From assembly GCF_020037125.1 (NCBI RefSeq), contig NZ_JAIQDG010000016.1, forward strand, positions 62,001-126,000: a stretch of 64,000 bases of DNA. Reading direction: 5' to 3'. This document shows positions 59,972 to 64,000 of this stretch, in pieces. The translations under genes were made by a program, and so were the position numbers. The notes beneath the pieces are model-generated. The model saw only the letters and a list, made by a program, of their open reading frames with translations, searched no databases and was not told where the DNA came from. Position 1 is the first letter of the stretch. Every line of letters starts with the position of its first letter. Source of the stretch: Myxococcus sp. RHSTA-1-4 (GTDB lineage: Bacteria; Myxococcota; Myxococcia; Myxococcales; Myxococcaceae).

Positions 59972-61777
59972 TCAGTGGCACCGCCAGCAGCCCCGGTGCC
60001 GCTCGCCGGGGGCCGCGCCGCAGGAGAGGTTCTGCGCGGTGCTCACCAGGGCCAGGTGGCTGAAGGCCTGCGGGAAGTTGCCCACCATGCGGCGGGCCCG
60101 GGGCTCGTACTCCTCGGACAGCAGGCCCACGTCGTTGCTCAGCCCCAGCAGGCGCTCGAACAGCTCGCGGGCCTCGTGTTCGCGGCCCAGCAACATCAGC
60201 GCGTCCGCCAGCCAGAAGCTGCAGGCCACGAAGACGCCTTCGCCCGGGGGCAGGCCGTCCCGCGTCTCGTGCGTGTGGTAGCGGCGCACCAGCCCGTCGT
60301 GGCACAGCTCGCGCTGCACGGCCTCCACGGTGCCCCGGACGCGCGGGTCCTCCGGCGGGAGGAAGCCCACCAGGGGAATCATGAGCAGGCTCGCGTCCAG
60401 CGCGGCGCCCCCGAAAGTCTGGGTGAAGGTGTTGCGGCGGGCGTCGTACCCGCGCTCGCAGACCTCCGCGTGCATCCGGTCTCTCAGCGCCGTCCAGTGC
60501 GCCATCTGCTCGCCGCCCACGCCCCGCAGCGCGGCGGCCTTCACCGCCCGGTCCAGCGCCACCCACGCCATCACCTTCGAGTGGGTGAAGTGCTGCCGGC
60601 CTCCGCGCACCTCCCAGATGCCCTCGTCCGGCTCGAGCCAGCGCTTTTCCAGGCAGCGAAGCAGGTGGACGGCCACGTCCCAGCCCTCCGGGTGCGGCGG
60701 CATGCCGCGCAGGCGGGCCTGGTAGAAGCAGTCGAAAATCTCCCCGAAGACGTCGAGCTGGAGCTGGCCCGCTGCGGCGTTGCCGATGCGCACCGGGCGC
60801 GAGTCCTCGTAGCCCGGGAGCCAGGGCAGCTCCACCTCGGTGAGGCGGCGCTCTCCGGCGAGGCCATACATGATTTGCAGCTCGTCCGGCTCGCCGGCCA
60901 CCGCGCGCAGCAGCCAGTCGCGCCACGCGAGGGCCTCCTGCGTGTAGCCGGCGTTGAGCAGGGCGAGGAGGGTGAGGGTGGCGTCGCGCAGCCAGCAGTA
61001 GCGGTAGTCCCAGTTGCGGACGCCGCCCAGGCGCTCGGGCAGGGACGTGGTGGGCGCGGCGACGAGGCCGCCCGTGGGCGAGTAGGTGAGCGCCTTGAGG
61101 GTGATGAGAGAGCGCACCACCTGGGGGCGCCAGCAGCCCGTGAAGGTGCACTGGCCGACCCACTGGTGCCACCACCGCTGGGTCTCCACCAGCGCGGCGA
61201 TGGGGTCCGGGCGCCCGGGAGGTGACAGGTGCGACGGGTACCAGGAGAGGATGAGCGGCACGCGCTCGCCCTGGCGGAGGACGAAGTCCGCCACCACGCC
61301 CGAGTTCTCCGCGCGCAGCGGCAGGTCCGCGTGCAGGAAGAGGGCGTCCGGGCCGGCCTTGGTGGTGGCGCCGCCGGGGGACACGTTGAGCCACGGGGTC
61401 CGGTCGCCGTAGCCGAAGCGGGGCGCCAGCTCCATGCGCATCGGCACCTCTCCGGAGACGCCCTCCACGATGCGGATGAGCTCCGGTGAGTTGGAGCGCA
61501 CGGGCATGAAGTCGAAGAGGCGCACGGTGCCGGTGTCCGTGTGCAGCTCCGTCTCCAGGATGAGGGTGTCGGGCTGGTAGCGGCGGCGCACGTCGCGCAC
61601 GGGAAGGCGGGGGGCGACGCGCCAGCGGCCGTGCTCCATGTTGCCGAGCAGCGCGGCGAAGCAGGCCTCCGAGTCGAAGCGGGGCCAGCACAGCCAGTCG
61701 ATGGAGCCGTCGCGGCCCACCAGGGCGGCGCTCTGGGTGTCTCCGATGAGGGCGTACGCTTCGAGGGGCAGCGCCAT
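59972..61777 (-). CDS. GH15-family glucoamylase/trehalase-like enzyme
   Basis: 601 residues from ATG 61775-61777. N-terminal super-beta-sandwich domain (YALIGDTQSAALVGRDGSIDWLCWPRFDS), then an (alpha/alpha)6 barrel: RNWDYRYCWLRDAT, QLDVFGEIFDCFYQA, GIWEVRGGRQHFTHSK with the likely acid Glu, and GEGVFVACSFWLADALML with the second acidic residue. Bacterial members hydrolyse trehalose or alpha-glucans, often with phosphate dependence. No signal peptide, so cytoplasmic. It is followed upstream (95 bases) by a lipoprotein gene in the same direction. Confidence 0.92.
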   Translation of the reverse strand: MALPLEAYALIGDTQSAALVGRDGSIDWLCWPRFDSEACFAALLGNMEHGRWRVAPRLPVRDVRRRYQPDTLILETELHTDTGTVRLFDFMPVRSNSPELIRIVEGVSGEVPMRMELAPRFGYGDRTPWLNVSPGGATTKAGPDALFLHADLPLRAENSGVVADFVLRQGERVPLILSWYPSHLSPPGRPDPIAALVETQRWWHQWVGQCTFTGCWRPQVVRSLITLKALTYSPTGGLVAAPTTSLPERLGGVRNWDYRYCWLRDATLTLLALLNAGYTQEALAWRDWLLRAVAGEPDELQIMYGLAGERRLTEVELPWLPGYEDSRPVRIGNAAAGQLQLDVFGEIFDCFYQARLRGMPPHPEGWDVAVHLLRCLEKRWLEPDEGIWEVRGGRQHFTHSKVMAWVALDRAVKAAALRGVGGEQMAHWTALRDRMHAEVCERGYDARRNTFTQTFGGAALDASLLMIPLVGFLPPEDPRVRGTVEAVQRELCHDGLVRRYHTHETRDGLPPGEGVFVACSFWLADALMLLGREHEARELFERLLGLSNDVGLLSEEYEPRARRMVGNFPQAFSHLALVSTAQNLSCGAAPGERHRGCWRCH

Positions 61778-61872
61778 CCATGAAAGGTAACCCTGCCCGG
61801 GCAAGGGCGCGAGCAGGGGAGCAGGGGCCCACCGGCCCGCCGTGAGGGCCAGCGCGCATTCCGGCGGGTGGC

Positions 61873-62775
61873 TCATTGAGGCAGCCGGAGCGCGACGCCC
61901 TCATCCTCCGTGGTGGCGGCGAGGTCCACCCGCGTCTCCTCCACGCCGCCACTCGCGGCCGTCGCGTTGCCCCGGTGGGACAGCCGCAGGCCGAGATGGA
62001 TGGAGCGCTCCCGCGTGCAGGGGGCGTAGAGGAGGAGGAGGTTGGCCACCTCGGTCGCGACGTGCGGGGAGACCTGCCGGAGCGTGTGCCCACGGCCCGA
62101 GCGGATGACGTGCGAGCGCGTCAGCTCCAGGCCCACCATGCGCCCGTTGCGCACGCGCGCCTCGAGGTCCACGCCCACGGTTCCGTCCGTGGGCACCTGC
62201 ACGGCGCCGAGCAACTCCCGGATGCCCGCGGCGATGTCGTCGGAGGTCTGCCGGGGCGAGAGCGCTCCCTGGCGAAGGGGCAGCGTCCGGGCGCCGGTGG
62301 GACGGAACGACTGGATGAAGTCGCTCGAGTCGACCTGCCAGGAGGACTCGCTCCGCCGCAGCGTCAGCGACACCTCGCGAGCGGGGTGCTTCATGGCCGC
62401 CACGAGCGCCGCCGTCACCTTGCTTTGTGTGCCCGCGGCGTCGGTGGCGGGCTTGCCCTGCCGCCCGCCCCGGTTCTCGGCCACGAAGCCCACGAGGGTG
62501 AGCGCGCCCTGCTCGGACCAGAAGGTGAACCGGAGCTGGGAGTCCATGTCGCGCACGCTGCTGGCCAGGGCCCAGACGCGCGCGGCGACCCGGGCGGCCT
62601 CCTCGCGGCCCGCCTGCGTGTCGATGTGAGGTGGTCGCTCGGGGTCCAGGTCGCCGGCACCGGAGCCTCCCGTGCCCGGAGGTGTGCTCGCGCAGCCCGT
62701 GACGAGGGCGAGGAGCAGCACCGCGCCCGGGAGGGCCCGTGCCATGGAAGGACACTGGAAGGGACGCGGGGACAT
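61873..62775 (-). CDS. Lipoprotein with a beta-rich domain
   Basis: 300 residues; ATG 62773-62775 with GGAGG six bases upstream. Lipobox ALVTGC (Cys28). The mature part has alternating strands (SQLRFTFWSEQGALTLVGFV, DLEARVRNGRMVGLELTRSH) and an Arg-rich tail. No family recognised. The pattern could be a VWA-like or OmpA-like binding domain but no motif decides it. Upstream (62776-62983) is 208 bases with a weak inverted repeat GTGACT/AGTCAC at 62910-62929. Confidence 0.8.
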   Translation of the reverse strand: MSPRPFQCPSMARALPGAVLLLALVTGCASTPPGTGGSGAGDLDPERPPHIDTQAGREEAARVAARVWALASSVRDMDSQLRFTFWSEQGALTLVGFVAENRGGRQGKPATDAAGTQSKVTAALVAAMKHPAREVSLTLRRSESSWQVDSSDFIQSFRPTGARTLPLRQGALSPRQTSDDIAAGIRELLGAVQVPTDGTVGVDLEARVRNGRMVGLELTRSHVIRSGRGHTLRQVSPHVATEVANLLLLYAPCTRERSIHLGLRLSHRGNATAASGGVEETRVDLAATTEDEGVALRLPQ

Positions 62776-62983
62776 GACACACCTCCGCCGAGCGGGACGT
62801 GCCCGGGTGATTCGAGCCCTGGGGGCAAAGGAAGCGTCGGACAGGGCTCTTCAGAGGTAGAGACGCCGCGGGGAGCAATCCCCTGACCGAACGGCACTTG
62901 CGGACGGGGTGACTGTTCGTTGAGTCACGCCGCGGTGGTGGTGTCTGTGCTCGCGGGCAAGCCGAAGCCGCGTTGGATGTGCT

Positions 62984-64000
62984 TCAGGTTCGCGAGCGCG
63001 TGGCCCGTCGCGAGCGGGTGGACTTGCCGAGGCATCGTTGGAAGGCGGGGCCCAGGACGTACTCGAGACTGCGCTCATCGGCACTTGCGGGCTGGGTGAA
63101 GCGCGACCGCATCCCGTGCTCCCGGAGGGTGTCCAGCCATGCGAGAGCTTCCGACGAGGGGACCTGCCGGCGGAGGAGGGCGAAATAGAAGTAGGCGTAC
63201 TCGTCCGCCAGGCAGGTGGCGAAGGTGATGGGGTCGTCGGAGTTGATGGAGATCATCAGCTCCGACGAGGCGTCCCGTGGTTCTCGTGCTTCCTGGCCGG
63301 GAGGTTCGCTGGCTTGAGGTGAGTAGCCCGCCATCCGGAGCACCGGGTGGTCGTCCACTCCAAGCAGGTCCGCGATCAGCAGGTTGCTCGAAGGGTTGGC
63401 CTCCACGGTGACCTCGAGCCGCGCGAGCTGGGAGCACAGCCAGTGCTGGACCTCCTGGAGGAAGACCACCTCCCCTTCGTCCGCGCGGACCTCCACCAGC
63501 TCCTGTCCCCGGCGGAAGAGGCCGACGTCCGTGAGGTATGCCAGGACGAGGTGTTCCGGCCCCTTGAGCGAATGCACGGTCCGGCGGTCGGGAAAGCCCA
63601 ACCACTGGAGGACCTCGGGCTGATGCCGCAGGCGTCGAGCCTCTCGCAGGGTGTCCAGGTCGACGTGCGCTTCCGCGCTGTAGATGCGGCGAGCCAGCGT
63701 CAGGGCTTCCGTGCGTACACGCTCGATGCGGCGCGCGGGGGCGCCCACTTCTCCCGAGCCGTATCGGTCCAGCTCCCAGAGCAGGTCCTCCAGCCGCTCC
63801 TCGGCGGGCTGGACGACGACTCCGGACGCAGTGGCCCAGCGGCGTGGGTCGGTTCCCAGCGCCAGGCCATGCCCGAGCCTGTCCCCATTCTGGAGCAGCC
63901 CTGCTTCCTTCAGCTCATGGATGCGGCGCAGTCCCTCCACGAGGCGTGAGAACTCCTCCCCCGCGTGACAGGTCAACCGCAGGGGGCCCGTCTGCCACGT
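62984..64000 (-). CDS. Divergent adenosine deaminase, C-terminal part (cut by window edge)
   Basis: At least 338 codons, open to base 64000, so the N-terminus lies outside. Metal and catalytic motifs of adenosine deaminases are visible: LTCHAGEE (His and Glu), DRLGHGLAL (His), VEANPSSNLL and ISINSDDPITFATCL (Asp-Asp). The spacing is wider than in classic ADA, and the chain is longer, like the large deaminases of RADAR-type defence systems, which use it with an ATPase. Whether an ATPase gene follows upstream cannot be seen. The C-terminus ends basic (RRATRSRT). Confidence 0.75.
   Translation of the reverse strand, partial: TWQTGPLRLTCHAGEEFSRLVEGLRRIHELKEAGLLQNGDRLGHGLALGTDPRRWATASGVVVQPAEERLEDLLWELDRYGSGEVGAPARRIERVRTEALTLARRIYSAEAHVDLDTLREARRLRHQPEVLQWLGFPDRRTVHSLKGPEHLVLAYLTDVGLFRRGQELVEVRADEGEVVFLQEVQHWLCSQLARLEVTVEANPSSNLLIADLLGVDDHPVLRMAGYSPQASEPPGQEAREPRDASSELMISINSDDPITFATCLADEYAYFYFALLRRQVPSSEALAWLDTLREHGMRSRFTQPASADERSLEYVLGPAFQRCLGKSTRSRRATRSRT

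Noticed and set aside
59961..62093. 710-codon minus-strand frame overlapping the GH15 and lipoprotein genes
   Set aside because: Out of frame with both, Arg/Pro/Ala-rich; the GH15 and lipoprotein frames have recognisable motifs.

Overview
The window is high-GC chromosomal DNA from a myxobacterium of the Myxococcaceae (Myxococcus, Corallococcus or Pyxidicoccus type). The main evidence is a nearly complete exopolysaccharide (eps) locus with the gene content and order known from Myxococcus xanthus. Supporting evidence is a TIGR02265/DUF2378-type protein (a myxobacterial family), many lipoproteins, a Ser/Thr kinase with TPRs, an FHA-linked sigma-54 activator and an Oar-like plug domain. No tRNA, rRNA, CRISPR array, insertion sequence or phage gene was seen. 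Function names rest on reading motifs by eye; no database search was run.

Left part (1-26 kb): two tandem paralogous secreted proteins that join a CxxCH haem-c motif, a squalene-cyclase-like toroid and Ig-like repeats; an ornithine cyclodeaminase/alanine dehydrogenase homologue; small lipoproteins; a 1254-residue kinase-TPR protein; an FHA-sigma54 activator; a frameshifted gene; a methyltransferase; and a FnIII/FG-GAP lipoprotein. The FG-GAP gene lies just downstream of a translationally coupled ECF sigma / zinc-finger anti-sigma / caspase-fold peptidase operon. An AsmA-like protein, a PRC-barrel-like protein and a conserved unknown lead into the eps region.

Middle (27-51.5 kb): the eps locus. 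It holds epsA (WecG/TagA glycosyltransferase), epsB (GH44), epsC (serine acetyltransferase-like), epsD (GT2), a degenerate BY-kinase-like protein, epsE (GT4), wzy polymerase, epsH (GT4), epsU (GT2), epsV (Wzc-type co-polymerase without kinase), epsW (receiver domain), a 60-residue membrane protein, epsX (outer-membrane barrel), epsY (short OPX lipoprotein), wzx flippase, an MBL-fold hydrolase and epsZ (initiating phosphoglycosyl transferase). Together these would start, assemble, flip, polymerise and export a Wzx/Wzy-type polysaccharide. The locus has been disturbed twice. A 183-bp duplication of the epsE 3' end flanks a two-gene lipoprotein cassette, one member of which has an exact JAMM metalloprotease motif. 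A plug-VWA chimera sits between epsU and epsH.

Right part (51.8-64 kb): molybdenum-cofactor and formate-dehydrogenase maturation genes (a mobB-fdhD fusion, moeA, mobA), two parts of the AmmeMemoRadiSam set (radical SAM and Memo), a DUF3817-like membrane protein, a DUF2378-family protein, a small outer-membrane barrel, a GH15 glucoamylase/trehalase-like enzyme and a lipoprotein. The window ends inside a divergent adenosine deaminase that continues past the right edge and could belong to a defence system.
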